From NCBI GenBank assembly GCA_910584735.1, contig CAJUBM010000096.1:1-11445 (forward strand): a DNA stretch of 11,445 nt, written 5' to 3'. Positions within the stretch are counted from its first letter, which is position 1. Each line of letters begins with the position of its first letter. The position numbers were made by a program, and so were the translations under genes. The notes under the pieces are model-generated. The model did not search any database. It was not told where the DNA came from and saw nothing but the letters and a program-made list of their open reading frames with translations. Of this stretch, positions 1 to 6,851 are shown in pieces. Origin of the DNA: an uncultured Muribaculaceae bacterium. Lineage in GTDB: Bacteria; Bacteroidota; Bacteroidia; Bacteroidales; Muribaculaceae.

Positions 1-45
1 CCGCCTCTTCTGGTGGCCTGCCGTCCCGGAGGTCCGGCGCCACTA
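1..45 (+). repeat. Dispersed GC-rich repeat, copy 1 (right-arm orientation)
   Basis: These 45 bases match 11401-11445 at 44 of 45 positions; the only difference is T at 11 against G at 11411. The reverse complement recurs at 11301-11344. The unit can fold into a small GC-rich hairpin: bases 15-17 pair with 39-41 and 20-23 pair with 35-38, leaving a two-base bulge and a loop of about 11 nt. That is the architecture of REP-type palindromes. Similarity stops after the bases CACTA, because what follows differs from the flank of the 11301 copy. The partner inverted arm, if there is one, would lie upstream of the window. Confidence 0.85.
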
Positions 46-164
46 TAAAGTTACCTCGGATAATGTTTTTTATTGGAAGATTGGTATCTCCGAATTATGA
101 CACATTTACTTGTTATACTTTAGATCCATTCATAAAACACATAGATCATAAAATTATCCACACA

Positions 165-758
165 ATGAATCAGATTACCGATAATTCCCCCTTCAATGAG
201 ATATGGGACGAGATGTTGAGTGGCCGGGAATATTACGCCCTACATCCGGCATTGACCTCACTGTTGACCCTGACACGTGATAAGATAAGAGATTTCAACG
301 ATATCCGTCCTACCGACATCGCATCTCTTGAAAAAGCCCTGCGCGATATTTTAGGCTCTTGCGGTAAAAACCCTACCGTGAACCAGCCTTTCAGATGCGA
401 TTACGGAGCCAATATACATATAGGCGACAACTTCTTTGCCAACTTCAACCTTACGATTCTTGACGAAGGGAAAGTCACCATCGGCGACAACGTTTTCATC
501 GGGCCCAATGTAAGCATCTACACTGCCTGCCATCCGTTGGATCCGAAACGGCGCAATGAGGGATATGAATGGTCCGAACCTGTCACAATCGGGAATAACG
601 TATGGATAGGCGGTAACACAGTACTACTTCCCGGCGTAAGCATAGGGGACGACACAACTATCGGCGCAGGCTCCGTGGTCACGCGCCCCATTCCTCCAAA
701 CGTTATAGCAGTCGGGAATCCATGCCGGGTATTACGTCCGATAAAGCCTGAAGAATAA
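165..758 (+). CDS. Sugar (maltose/galactoside-type) O-acetyltransferase, left-handed beta-helix
   Basis: This is a probable cytoplasmic acetyl-CoA-dependent O-acetyltransferase of the Maa/LacA/NodL family, which transfers acetyl to a sugar hydroxyl. With the start at 165 it is 197 residues, the usual family size. The N-terminus carries the helical cap typical of these enzymes (MLSGREYYA-like, residues 17-25). From about residue 80 there are hexapeptide repeats (IHIGDN, VTIGDN, VFIGPN, VTIGNN, VWIGGN, VSIGDD, TTIGAG) that build the beta-helix. The presumed catalytic histidine is H123 in ACHPLD, and the C-terminal VGNPCRVLR closes the coil. The reading frame is open back to an ATG at 63, but the 34 extra residues (FFIGRLVSPNYDTF...) are unlike the family and AT-rich, so I take the ATG at 165. 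The actual acceptor sugar cannot be read from the sequence. The stop codon abuts the stop of the convergent gene. Confidence 0.88.
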   Translation: MNQITDNSPFNEIWDEMLSGREYYALHPALTSLLTLTRDKIRDFNDIRPTDIASLEKALRDILGSCGKNPTVNQPFRCDYGANIHIGDNFFANFNLTILDEGKVTIGDNVFIGPNVSIYTACHPLDPKRRNEGYEWSEPVTIGNNVWIGGNTVLLPGVSIGDDTTIGAGSVVTRPIPPNVIAVGNPCRVLRPIKPEE

Positions 759-1592
759 TCACTTGGTTTTCCCGGCAAGCCGCTCTTGCTGCGACCTGGC
801 AAGTTCAAGCTGTTTTTGGAGCCGCTGCCGTTCTACATCACTATTCCTGCCGGCCTCCATAGCCTTTGCTAAAAGATATGCGTTCGCGATTGCCATTGTC
901 TGCGCAGCCGAGAGTTTCATTGTCTTTCCTTTGCCCCCTGTGAAGCGGAGTGTCAATGGCCGGGATGCATTTTCGGCAGCGAACTTCCCGATGGAGTCGG
1001 ACTGTTCGGGAGAGAATGTTATAACCTCACCGCCGGCTATACGGTAGTTGCTCTCCCCATCGTAAGGCACTGCGGGTGTGGTGGCCGTGCGTCCGCCGTC
1101 CGACAAAGATAGCGCCGTGTGTCCTACACCCGGGTTTACAGACGATACGATATAGAACTCACCTATTTCCGACACCCTGGCCTGTATGGCCGTAGTGTTC
1201 ATAAACGAAGGGTTGTAAGTCTTGGCATCCACCCAGAATCCCTCTACCATACGCGGCTCGCGAACCCATTTCAAAGACTCTCTAAGTGCAGAAATCTGCT
1301 TCTTTGAAGCCTCCATGGTGCTGTCGCAACGATATATATCCTCCAAAGTCTGAATCTCTATCGCTTTAGGACGCAACTCTATGGCGCCCCTGACACATTC
1401 CACATCCGAGGGATAACCGTTCGTAAGGGAATCAAGCAAAGCCAACGCCCGTGCGCCCTGGTTGGCCGAAACGGCCTCCCTGGCCTGCTCCAACAGATTC
1501 TCCGCATCCGATGAGGATTGTTTATTCCCGGACGAGCATCCGGCCGCAAAAACCGCTGCCGAAAATAATATGATTGATGAGGATAGCTTCAT
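759..1592 (-). CDS. Putative lipoprotein with C-terminal coiled coil, unknown function
   Basis: This 277-residue protein starts with a type II signal peptide: MKLSS, a hydrophobic stretch, then the lipobox AAGC with the lipidated cysteine at 19. It is therefore probably anchored in the envelope, likely the outer membrane or its periplasmic face. Residues about 28-110 are helical and could form a TPR-like or coiled segment. Residues about 115-210 look like a beta-rich domain (VEGFWVDAKTY, EIGEFYIVSSVNPG, LTLRFTGGKG). Residues 240-275 are charged and Q/E/R-rich (VERQRLQKQLELARSQQERL), a likely coiled coil. I do not recognise a named family and assign no function. The gene has its own promoter (1626-1657). 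Its TGA stop is immediately next to the TAA of the acetyltransferase on the other strand, with no terminator between them. Confidence 0.82.
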   Translation of the reverse strand: MKLSSSIILFSAAVFAAGCSSGNKQSSSDAENLLEQAREAVSANQGARALALLDSLTNGYPSDVECVRGAIELRPKAIEIQTLEDIYRCDSTMEASKKQISALRESLKWVREPRMVEGFWVDAKTYNPSFMNTTAIQARVSEIGEFYIVSSVNPGVGHTALSLSDGGRTATTPAVPYDGESNYRIAGGEVITFSPEQSDSIGKFAAENASRPLTLRFTGGKGKTMKLSAAQTMAIANAYLLAKAMEAGRNSDVERQRLQKQLELARSQQERLAGKTK

Positions 1593-1625
1593 ATTCCTAT
1601 GTATCTTTTATGGTGATAATCTATG

Positions 1626-1657
1626 CAAAGATACTTTAGTGACAATTTGACGCCAAA
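1626..1657 (-). promoter_or_regulatory. Bacteroidota-type promoter of the lipoprotein gene
   Basis: Read on the minus strand, a TTTG element (1657-1654) is followed by exactly 20 nt and then TATCTTTG (1633-1626). This matches both elements of the Bacteroidota housekeeping sigma consensus (TTTG ... TAnnTTTG). It would start transcription near 1619 and give a leader of about 27 nt before the ATG at 1592. It is the clearest promoter in the window and supports the organism assignment. Confidence 0.72.
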
Positions 1658-1711
1658 ACTTTGCCTTATCACCCCGCTTTATTTTACTTAATTTAACAAC
1701 CCGAGGCATCT

Positions 1712-3991
1712 TCAACGAGAGCGCTGCACATCCTTTACACCTTTCACCGCCTTGATTTTTTTAATCAACCCCTGAAGGGTCACCGTGTCAGCAACCCCTA
1801 CGGTTATATGCCCCTGGAACAAACCATCGTTTGAGTCAATGGTTATATTGCGCATCGAAGCGTTCCTCTCCTTTGAAATTATAGATGTGATATTGGTTAT
1901 TATGGCGATGTCGTCCGATCCCACCACCCTCAGGGTAGCCGCAAAATGTTCGCCAATCTTACCCGACCATTTTACGGTTATAACCCTGTAGGGATAGCGG
2001 CGGCGTATATCCTGTGAGTTGGGACAGTCGCAACGGTGTATCTTCACAACCCCGTCGGACGAGATGAAACCGAACACATCATCGCCGTATATCGGGTTGC
2101 AGCATCTGGCAAACTTATAGTTCAGCCCCTTTACATCGTTCCCTATCACAAGGACGTCCTCCGATGTCGCTCCACCCTGCTGCGCCTCCTGCGGGGGCAT
2201 CAGTGTGAACTCCTCGGCAGAATGGCGTTCACCTTGTGAATCTGTCTGTGCATCGAAAGCAAGATACTTGTCAACCACCGTGGCAACATCCAGGCGTTCA
2301 TCGGCAATATCATTATAGAAATCCGTAAACGTCTTGAAGCCCAACTTCTTAATCATCCTGCTGAGAAGAGCCTCGTCAAGTTCTATCTTCCGGTTCTTAA
2401 ACCTGCGTTCAAGAATCTCGCGCCCCAGTTGCGCCAAACGGTTCTCCTGCTCTTTAAGTGTCTGGCGAATCTTTGAACGGGCTTTTGAAGTGACCACGAG
2501 ATTCAACCAGTCGCGTTTTGGAAGCTGGGAAGAAGACGTCTGTATCTCCACCGTGTCTCCCGACCGCAGTTTATAACCGAGCTTCTCATTCTTGCCGTTC
2601 ACACGTCCGCCTATACACTGGCATCCGAGCCGCGAATGAATGTTGAACGCGAAATCAAGCAACGATGCTCCTGCCGGCAGGCGGAAAAGATCACCTTTTG
2701 GAGTAAACACGAACACCTCCTTATCGTAGATATCCATACGGAAATTACGCACAAGTTCCATCGGCCCGGACTCGGCAGTCTCGAGGATGTCGCGCACATT
2801 GTTCATCCACGCATCCAACGCGCCCTCGCTCTTTATCCCCTTATAGCGCCAATGGGCGGCAAGCCCCTTCTCGGCTACGAGATCCATACGACGTGTACGT
2901 ATCTGGACCTCCACCCATTTTCCTCCGGGGCCTGCCACGGTTATATGCAGCGACTCGTAGCCGTTGCTCTTGGGGATGGAAATCCAATCCTTCATCCTTG
3001 ACGGATTTGGCCGATACATATCCGTTATTATGGAATAAGCCATCCAGCAGTCACTTTTCTCCTTTTCGGACGGAGTATCAATTATGACGCGTATGGCAAA
3101 AAGATCGTATATGTGGTCAAGATCCGTTTTCTGCTTACGCAGTTTGTTCCATATCGAAAAAATCGACTTGGTGCGACCCTTTATATCAAACTTCAGACCG
3201 GCGGCTTCAAGCCGTTCCTTTACGGGGTTTATAAAGTCAGATATGTAGGCATCGCGCTGCGCCTTCCGCTCATTCAGACCCTTTGCGATACGGGTATAGG
3301 TATCACGGTCGGTGTACTTAAGCGACATATCTTCCAGTTCCGACTTTATAGAATAGAGCCCCAGGCGATGAGCCAGAGAGGCATACAGATAGTTTGCCTC
3401 GTAAGCCACATCTCTTACAAGTCGCTCCGCCGGATGGTGGTTTATGAGTTTCATAAGCACCAGGCGGTCCACTATCATAATTATGATAACACGTATATCA
3501 TCCGCAAACGCCATCAGCAGACGCCGGAAATTCTCAGATTCCACGGCAGCCCCGCGACTATAGAGAGTGGATACTTTCAAAAGTCCCCCTACCATCTTTG
3601 CCACATCGTCTCCCCATATCTTGCTTATCTCATCCAGAGACATACCGCCGTCCTGGCATAGATGATACAGCAGCACGGCCACCACCATGTTCCGGTCGGG
3701 ACTGACGCGTTCACACAAAGCTGTAGCGGTAAGCATCGAACGTGTAAGATGGCTGAACCCGAACTTGTCCCGTCCGAATCCACCTTTTTCCGCTCCTTCC
3801 GATAATATGTTTCTAAGTCCGTGCCGTTCCGCATCCGTGCAGCAGTCACCTACGGCCCGCAACAAACCGCGATACAGACCGGGGACAGCCAGTAGCTCCC
3901 GGTCCTTCAATATCCCGATATCTTCTTTCTCCTTATTGGTTACAATCTTTTCTTCCATCACTATGCTATTGTACCTGTCTGTCTCATTCAC
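1712..3991 (-). CDS. relA: RelA/SpoT homolog, (p)ppGpp synthetase with degenerate hydrolase domain
   Basis: This is a long RSH-family stringent-response enzyme of 759 residues, normal length for the family. It makes (p)ppGpp from ATP and GTP/GDP, usually on stalled ribosomes. Domains in order: pseudo-HD hydrolase (about 55-200), synthetase (about 265-385), TGS (about 424-487), helical region, zinc-finger/CC domain (about 627-660, C630 C631, H652, C654, C656) and C-terminal ACT (about 668-757). The synthetase looks intact: D296 in IYDLFAIRV, RMKD at 332-335, NGYESLH at 343-349 and EVQIRT at 361-366. The hydrolase motifs are lost. The HD pair is H110-L111, the following ED is Q113-D114, and the usual DRLHNM reads DRLVLM (175-180). 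I infer a synthetase-only, RelA-like enzyme with a separate SpoT elsewhere. The RxKD motif is of the bifunctional Rel type rather than the ExDD of proteobacterial RelA. An in-frame ATG at residue 12 (position 3958, MEEKIV) is a plausible alternative start. Confidence 0.96.
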   Translation of the reverse strand: MNETDRYNSIVMEEKIVTNKEKEDIGILKDRELLAVPGLYRGLLRAVGDCCTDAERHGLRNILSEGAEKGGFGRDKFGFSHLTRSMLTATALCERVSPDRNMVVAVLLYHLCQDGGMSLDEISKIWGDDVAKMVGGLLKVSTLYSRGAAVESENFRRLLMAFADDIRVIIIMIVDRLVLMKLINHHPAERLVRDVAYEANYLYASLAHRLGLYSIKSELEDMSLKYTDRDTYTRIAKGLNERKAQRDAYISDFINPVKERLEAAGLKFDIKGRTKSIFSIWNKLRKQKTDLDHIYDLFAIRVIIDTPSEKEKSDCWMAYSIITDMYRPNPSRMKDWISIPKSNGYESLHITVAGPGGKWVEVQIRTRRMDLVAEKGLAAHWRYKGIKSEGALDAWMNNVRDILETAESGPMELVRNFRMDIYDKEVFVFTPKGDLFRLPAGASLLDFAFNIHSRLGCQCIGGRVNGKNEKLGYKLRSGDTVEIQTSSSQLPKRDWLNLVVTSKARSKIRQTLKEQENRLAQLGREILERRFKNRKIELDEALLSRMIKKLGFKTFTDFYNDIADERLDVATVVDKYLAFDAQTDSQGERHSAEEFTLMPPQEAQQGGATSEDVLVIGNDVKGLNYKFARCCNPIYGDDVFGFISSDGVVKIHRCDCPNSQDIRRRYPYRVITVKWSGKIGEHFAATLRVVGSDDIAIITNITSIISKERNASMRNITIDSNDGLFQGHITVGVADTVTLQGLIKKIKAVKGVKDVQRSR

Positions 3992-4000
3992 TCAGGAACC

Positions 4001-4017
4001 GAAGCCGGTTCGGCTTC
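4001..4017 (-). promoter_or_regulatory. Small hairpin in the relA leader
   Basis: A perfect 7-bp inverted repeat (GAAGCCG / CGGCTTC) with a 3-nt loop lies 9 nt upstream of the ATG at 3991 and downstream of the presumed promoter. It would therefore be in the mRNA leader. An overlapping alternative pairing (CCGAA / TTCGG) is also possible. It could affect translation initiation at 3991, or favour the downstream ATG at 3958. It is not followed by a U-tract, so it is not a terminator. Whether it has any regulatory role is inference. Confidence 0.35.
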
Positions 4018-4031
4018 ATCCTCTTAAACCG

Positions 4032-4039
4032 CAAAAGTA
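4032..4039 (-). promoter_or_regulatory. Candidate -7 box of the relA promoter
   Basis: Read on the minus strand the bases are TACTTTTG, a full match to TAnnTTTG. The nearest upstream TTG (4059-4057) is 17 nt away, shorter than the preferred spacing of about 20 nt, so the -33 element is imperfect. Transcription would begin near 4025, giving a leader of about 34 nt that contains the hairpin at 4001-4017. Confidence 0.5.
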
Positions 4040-4144
4040 ATGATTTTTTCTCGTTACAAGGTTGTTTTTAAAGTTTTCTTTTCTGATTGAACGATTACGA
4101 CCTCAAAACTTTTCATACAAAACAGATATGTCAGGTATTTTGCG

Positions 4145-4152
4145 TAATTTTG
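4145..4152 (+). promoter_or_regulatory. Candidate -7 box for the YIP1-smpB group
   Basis: The bases TAATTTTG match TAnnTTTG exactly and lie 24 nt upstream of the GTG start at 4176, predicting a start site near 4159 and a leader of under 20 nt. I see no good TTTG at the expected -33 position (about 4121). The box is divergent from the relA promoter in the same 184-nt intergenic region. That region otherwise holds only AT-rich sequence. Confidence 0.45.
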
Positions 4153-4175
4153 TAAGCTAAAAACGAAAAACAACC

Positions 4176-4742
4176 GTGGGCAGTTTCCTAAAATATTTGT
4201 TCCAGATTATACTGAGTCCCGCAAAAGGCTGGGAAGATGTAGCTTACGACCTTGACGAACGTATCATAAACGTGCGCCACCTATATCTGCATGCCTTCCT
4301 TCCGCTCATCGGGATATGCTCTGTATCAGCCTTTGTAAGACTATTATACGGAGCAAATGACATGCTGGGATGTACGGCATCGGCCATCATCGGCTTTGTA
4401 TCTATGTTCCTCACCTACCACCTGGCTATATACTCCATGTCCTCTTTCATGCCCCGCTTCGTAGACAAGGCTGCCGCCAAGAAACAGGACCAACGCAAAC
4501 TGGCACTCGTGGTAATGATGTCCGTAGGATTCATCGCGTTGGTAATACTCCTCGCGAACGTGATAAAGGTGCAGCTTGCCATAATCCAGTTCCTGCCTTT
4601 CTATGTGATTTTCATATTGTGGAAGGGATGCGGATTCCTCGGGGTAGAGCCTCGTCAGGAAGGGCTTTATATGATTCTTGCCTCCGCCTCGGTGCTCGGA
4701 GCATATTATCTGCTTAACTTTATGTTCAACGCGCTTGTTTAA
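4176..4742 (+). CDS. YIP1-like multi-pass inner-membrane protein
   Basis: This 188-residue protein has five predicted membrane helices at about residues 38-58, 65-87, 109-130, 133-152 and 162-186. A soluble N-terminus (FLKYLFQIILSPAKGWEDV) has the pattern of bacterial YIP1-domain proteins, in which a short amphipathic stretch with 'P..GW' precedes the membrane core. Function in bacteria is unknown. The start codon is GTG, because no in-frame ATG lies upstream before the promoter and the next ATGs (codon 63 at 4362, codon 76) fall inside the membrane domain. It is the first gene of a likely unit with smpB, 30 nt downstream. The family call is moderate, since it rests on topology and the N-terminal motif. 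Confidence 0.8.
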   Translation: MGSFLKYLFQIILSPAKGWEDVAYDLDERIINVRHLYLHAFLPLIGICSVSAFVRLLYGANDMLGCTASAIIGFVSMFLTYHLAIYSMSSFMPRFVDKAAAKKQDQRKLALVVMMSVGFIALVILLANVIKVQLAIIQFLPFYVIFILWKGCGFLGVEPRQEGLYMILASASVLGAYYLLNFMFNALV

Positions 4743-4772
4743 AAACCACGGAGGACATACAATCCGACAACT

Positions 4773-5225
4773 ATGAAATTCAAAGAAGTAAACATAAAAA
4801 ACCGACGCGCCACATTCGACTACGCAATAGGCGACACATATACCGCCGGGCTTGTACTCACCGGCACCGAGATTAAATCCATACGCCAGGGAAAGGCATC
4901 CCTGGCCGATACGTTCTGCTATGTTGCCAACAACGAGGTATGGGTCAAGAACATGTACATAGCCGAATATTTCTACGGCACATACAACAACCATACCGAA
5001 CGGCGCGACCGCAAGCTGCTCCTTAACAAAAAGGAGATTCAGAAAATACAGAAATCAGGGGCGGAGGCCGGTTTCACCATCGTGCCGTTGAGGCTGTTCA
5101 TATCCGAACGAGGTTTCGCGAAACTGGTGATCGGCATAGGTCGCGGCAAGAAGGAATATGACAAACGACAAACCATAAAGGAACGCGAAGACAAGCGCTA
5201 TCTGGCACGAGTGATGCAGAAATAG
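4773..5225 (+). CDS. smpB: SsrA-binding protein SmpB
   Basis: SmpB binds tmRNA (SsrA) and brings it to ribosomes stalled on mRNAs lacking a stop codon, allowing trans-translation and tagging of the nascent chain for proteolysis. The protein is 150 residues, the standard length. It has the family signature GTEIKSIRQGKASL (31-44), the central beta-barrel (EVWVKNMYIAEY, FTIVPLRLFISERGFAKLVI), and the basic C-terminal tail from about 123 (GRGKKEYDKRQTIKERE) that enters the mRNA channel. The ATG at 4773 gives the canonical N-terminus (MKFKEVNIKNRRATFDY). A GGAGGA at 4750-4755 is 17 nt before the ATG, too far to act as a normal Shine-Dalgarno site. The tmRNA gene itself is not in the window. Confidence 0.97.
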   Translation: MKFKEVNIKNRRATFDYAIGDTYTAGLVLTGTEIKSIRQGKASLADTFCYVANNEVWVKNMYIAEYFYGTYNNHTERRDRKLLLNKKEIQKIQKSGAEAGFTIVPLRLFISERGFAKLVIGIGRGKKEYDKRQTIKEREDKRYLARVMQK

Positions 5226-5314
5226 GATAGCGCAATCTTTGTTCTAAAAAATTTTTATACTCCCTTGTGCAACCTTTCCCCTACGAGAAACATCAAACGT
5301 AAAAAACATAACGT

Positions 5315-5950
5315 ATGAACCAGCAAAACGATAATCCGGAACAGCAGAACAACACCTCCGAATCCGGCCAGGAGCAACAGCATAACCCCGAGGGAACCAA
5401 GCAGCAACAAAACAACGGCTGGACCTCTGATAATCCACAGCCCGGTTACAACCAAGCCGGAGAGGGTGAATTCCGTCAGTCCCAGAACTTCCAAAACCAA
5501 GGTTGTCCGAACCAAGGTTATTACAACCAACAGTTTCAAGACCAAGGCTACCGGCAGAATTATCAGAACACAGGATACCAGCAGAACTACCAAAACCCAC
5601 AGACACCTCCCAACCAAGGGTACCAACAGGGGTATCAGCAGGGATACAACAATTATGGCTATAACAACCAGGGGTATCAGCCGGGCTATCCCACAGGAGG
5701 ATATATCTCTCCGAAAAGCCGCACCACTTTCGGTGTGCTAGCGCTTCTCCTGGGTTCATTCGGCGTACAATACTTCTACCTCAACAAAGTAGTACCCGGG
5801 CTGCTGTGTATCCTCTTCTCCCTGCTCACATGTTGGAGCATATGGCCCATCGTGACCTTCATACAGGGCATAATAGTGCTCGCCTCCATGTCTGATATGG
5901 AGTTCGAACGCAAGTTTGTCTACACAAACTCCTCGTTCCCGCTATTCTAA
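5315..5950 (+). CDS. TM2-domain membrane protein with Q/N/Y/G-rich N-terminus
   Basis: This 211-residue protein has two parts. Residues 1-130 are extremely low in complexity, rich in Gln, Asn, Tyr and Gly, with a degenerate repeat of the type NQGYQQ/NYQN (about 10 units between residues 60 and 127). Residues about 133-200 match the TM2 domain. A helix with the ALLLGSFGVQYFYLNK motif is followed by a turn and a second long hydrophobic stretch, and the domain ends with the usual MSDMEFERKF. TM2 proteins are small two-helix membrane proteins of mostly unknown role. The disordered arm would be exposed on one side of the membrane. The gene begins 89 nt after smpB, and I see no exact -7 box in the gap. 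It may be co-transcribed or have a weak promoter with TTTG at 5238-5241. It ends just before the palindromic terminator at 5972. Confidence 0.88.
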   Translation: MNQQNDNPEQQNNTSESGQEQQHNPEGTKQQQNNGWTSDNPQPGYNQAGEGEFRQSQNFQNQGCPNQGYYNQQFQDQGYRQNYQNTGYQQNYQNPQTPPNQGYQQGYQQGYNNYGYNNQGYQPGYPTGGYISPKSRTTFGVLALLLGSFGVQYFYLNKVVPGLLCILFSLLTCWSIWPIVTFIQGIIVLASMSDMEFERKFVYTNSSFPLF

Positions 5951-5971
5951 TGGGGACAGATGATGCTTCAA

Positions 5972-6024
5972 CATAATAACACCCGGGGGATGTCGAAATT
6001 CGACATCCCCCGGGTGTTATTATG
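5972..6024. terminator. Perfect 26-bp palindrome, bidirectional terminator
   Basis: Bases 5972-5997 are the exact reverse complement of 5999-6024, with a single central base at 5998. The core is GC-rich (ACCCGGGGGATGTCG) and the outer ends are AT-rich (ATAATAA / TTATTAT), so each strand's transcript would end in a weak A/U tract beside a strong stem. It lies between two convergent genes, 21 nt after the TM2 stop codon and 18 nt before the fabG stop. This placement fits a shared Rho-independent terminator. Confidence 0.85.
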
Positions 6025-6042
6025 AATACGGATAAATACCGA

Positions 6043-6789
6043 TTACATATTCATACCACCATCAACCTGGATTACCTGGCCGGTAACATACGAGGACATA
6101 TCGCTGGCAAGGAAGGTTGCGACATCGGCGATATCCTCCACCTTTCCGCCACGGCGCAGAGGTATTTTCTGGCACCATTCCTTACGCACCTCTTCAGGCA
6201 GCGCGGCAGTCATAGCGGTCTCGATAAAGCCCGGGGCTATGGCGTTGGCACGTATGTTGCGCGAACCGACCTCCTGTGCGATACTCTTGGCAAGCGCGAT
6301 AAGTCCGGCTTTCGAAGCAGCATAGTTCGACTGCCCGGCATTGCCATGGACACCTACCACGGATGCCATATTTATAATCGAGCCATGTTTCTGGCGCAGC
6401 ATTATGGGGAGCACGGCATGTATAAAGTTGAACGCGCTCTTAAGGTTCACGGCAATAACCGCGTCCCACTGAGCCTCGGTCATACGCATCATAAGGCCGT
6501 CTTTCGTAATGCCGGCATTGTTTACAAGGATGTCTATCGAGCCGAAATCCTTATGTATCTCCTTAACCACCTCCTCAGTCTGGGCAAAATCGGCGGCATT
6601 TGAAGCATAACCTTTCACTTTCACGCCGAGGGCGGCAATCTCCTCCTCGGTTTTCTTTCCGTTTTCGTCAATTACGAGATCCGTGAAAGCGATATTGGCA
6701 CCCTCACGTGCAAAACGCAGCGCTATCTCCTTTCCGATACCACGGGCGGCACCGGTTACAACAGCGGTTTTTCCTTCAAGTAATTTCAT
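6043..6789 (-). CDS. fabG: 3-oxoacyl-ACP reductase FabG (SDR family)
   Basis: FabG is the NADPH-dependent short-chain dehydrogenase that reduces 3-oxoacyl-ACP to 3-hydroxyacyl-ACP in each cycle of type II fatty-acid synthesis in the cytoplasm. The 248 residues are full length. Visible motifs are the cofactor loop TGAARGIG (12-19), NNAG (90-93), N115, the catalytic S143, Y156 and K160 in the YAASK motif, PGF at 187-189 and the C-terminal VDGGMNM. It lies 62 nt downstream of a TetR-type regulator on the same strand, and the two probably share a transcript from 7446 upward. SDR paralogs with other substrates exist, but the length and the C-terminal DGGMNM favour true FabG. Confidence 0.95.
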   Translation of the reverse strand: MKLLEGKTAVVTGAARGIGKEIALRFAREGANIAFTDLVIDENGKKTEEEIAALGVKVKGYASNAADFAQTEEVVKEIHKDFGSIDILVNNAGITKDGLMMRMTEAQWDAVIAVNLKSAFNFIHAVLPIMLRQKHGSIINMASVVGVHGNAGQSNYAASKAGLIALAKSIAQEVGSRNIRANAIAPGFIETAMTAALPEEVRKEWCQKIPLRRGGKVEDIADVATFLASDMSSYVTGQVIQVDGGMNM

Positions 6790-6851
6790 AAATCTATAGT
6801 TGTATTTTCAGGTTTCCAAATCAGATAAAGCGGACAGACACCATGCCAAGA

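Noticed and set aside
63..164. N-terminal extension of the acetyltransferase from an ATG at 63
   Set aside because: The extra 34 residues do not resemble the family, the stretch is AT-rich like an intergenic region, and starting at 165 gives the usual family length.
3113..3661. 182-codon open frame on the plus strand inside relA
   Set aside because: It is antisense to a well-supported enzyme domain, has no recognisable protein features and no promoter; it is a shadow of relA codon usage.
4750..4755. GGAGGA as the Shine-Dalgarno site of smpB
   Set aside because: It is 17 nt from the ATG, beyond the usual spacing, and this phylum makes little use of such sites.
5226..5314. tmRNA gene next to smpB
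   Set aside because: The interval is far too short and lacks tRNA-like ends or a tag reading frame.
5466..5741. CRISPR-like or minisatellite array in the TM2 gene
   Set aside because: The repetition is at amino-acid level, with variable unit length and no constant repeat-spacer pattern.
5244..5759. 171-codon open frame on the minus strand opposite the TM2 gene
   Set aside because: It mirrors the repetitive Q/N/G codons of the TM2 gene, and its predicted protein has no domain or start context; the plus-strand frame has a clear TM2 domain.
6022..6603. 193-codon plus-strand open frame opposite fabG
   Set aside because: It begins inside the terminator palindrome and overlaps the FabG catalytic region in antisense; no protein features are seen.
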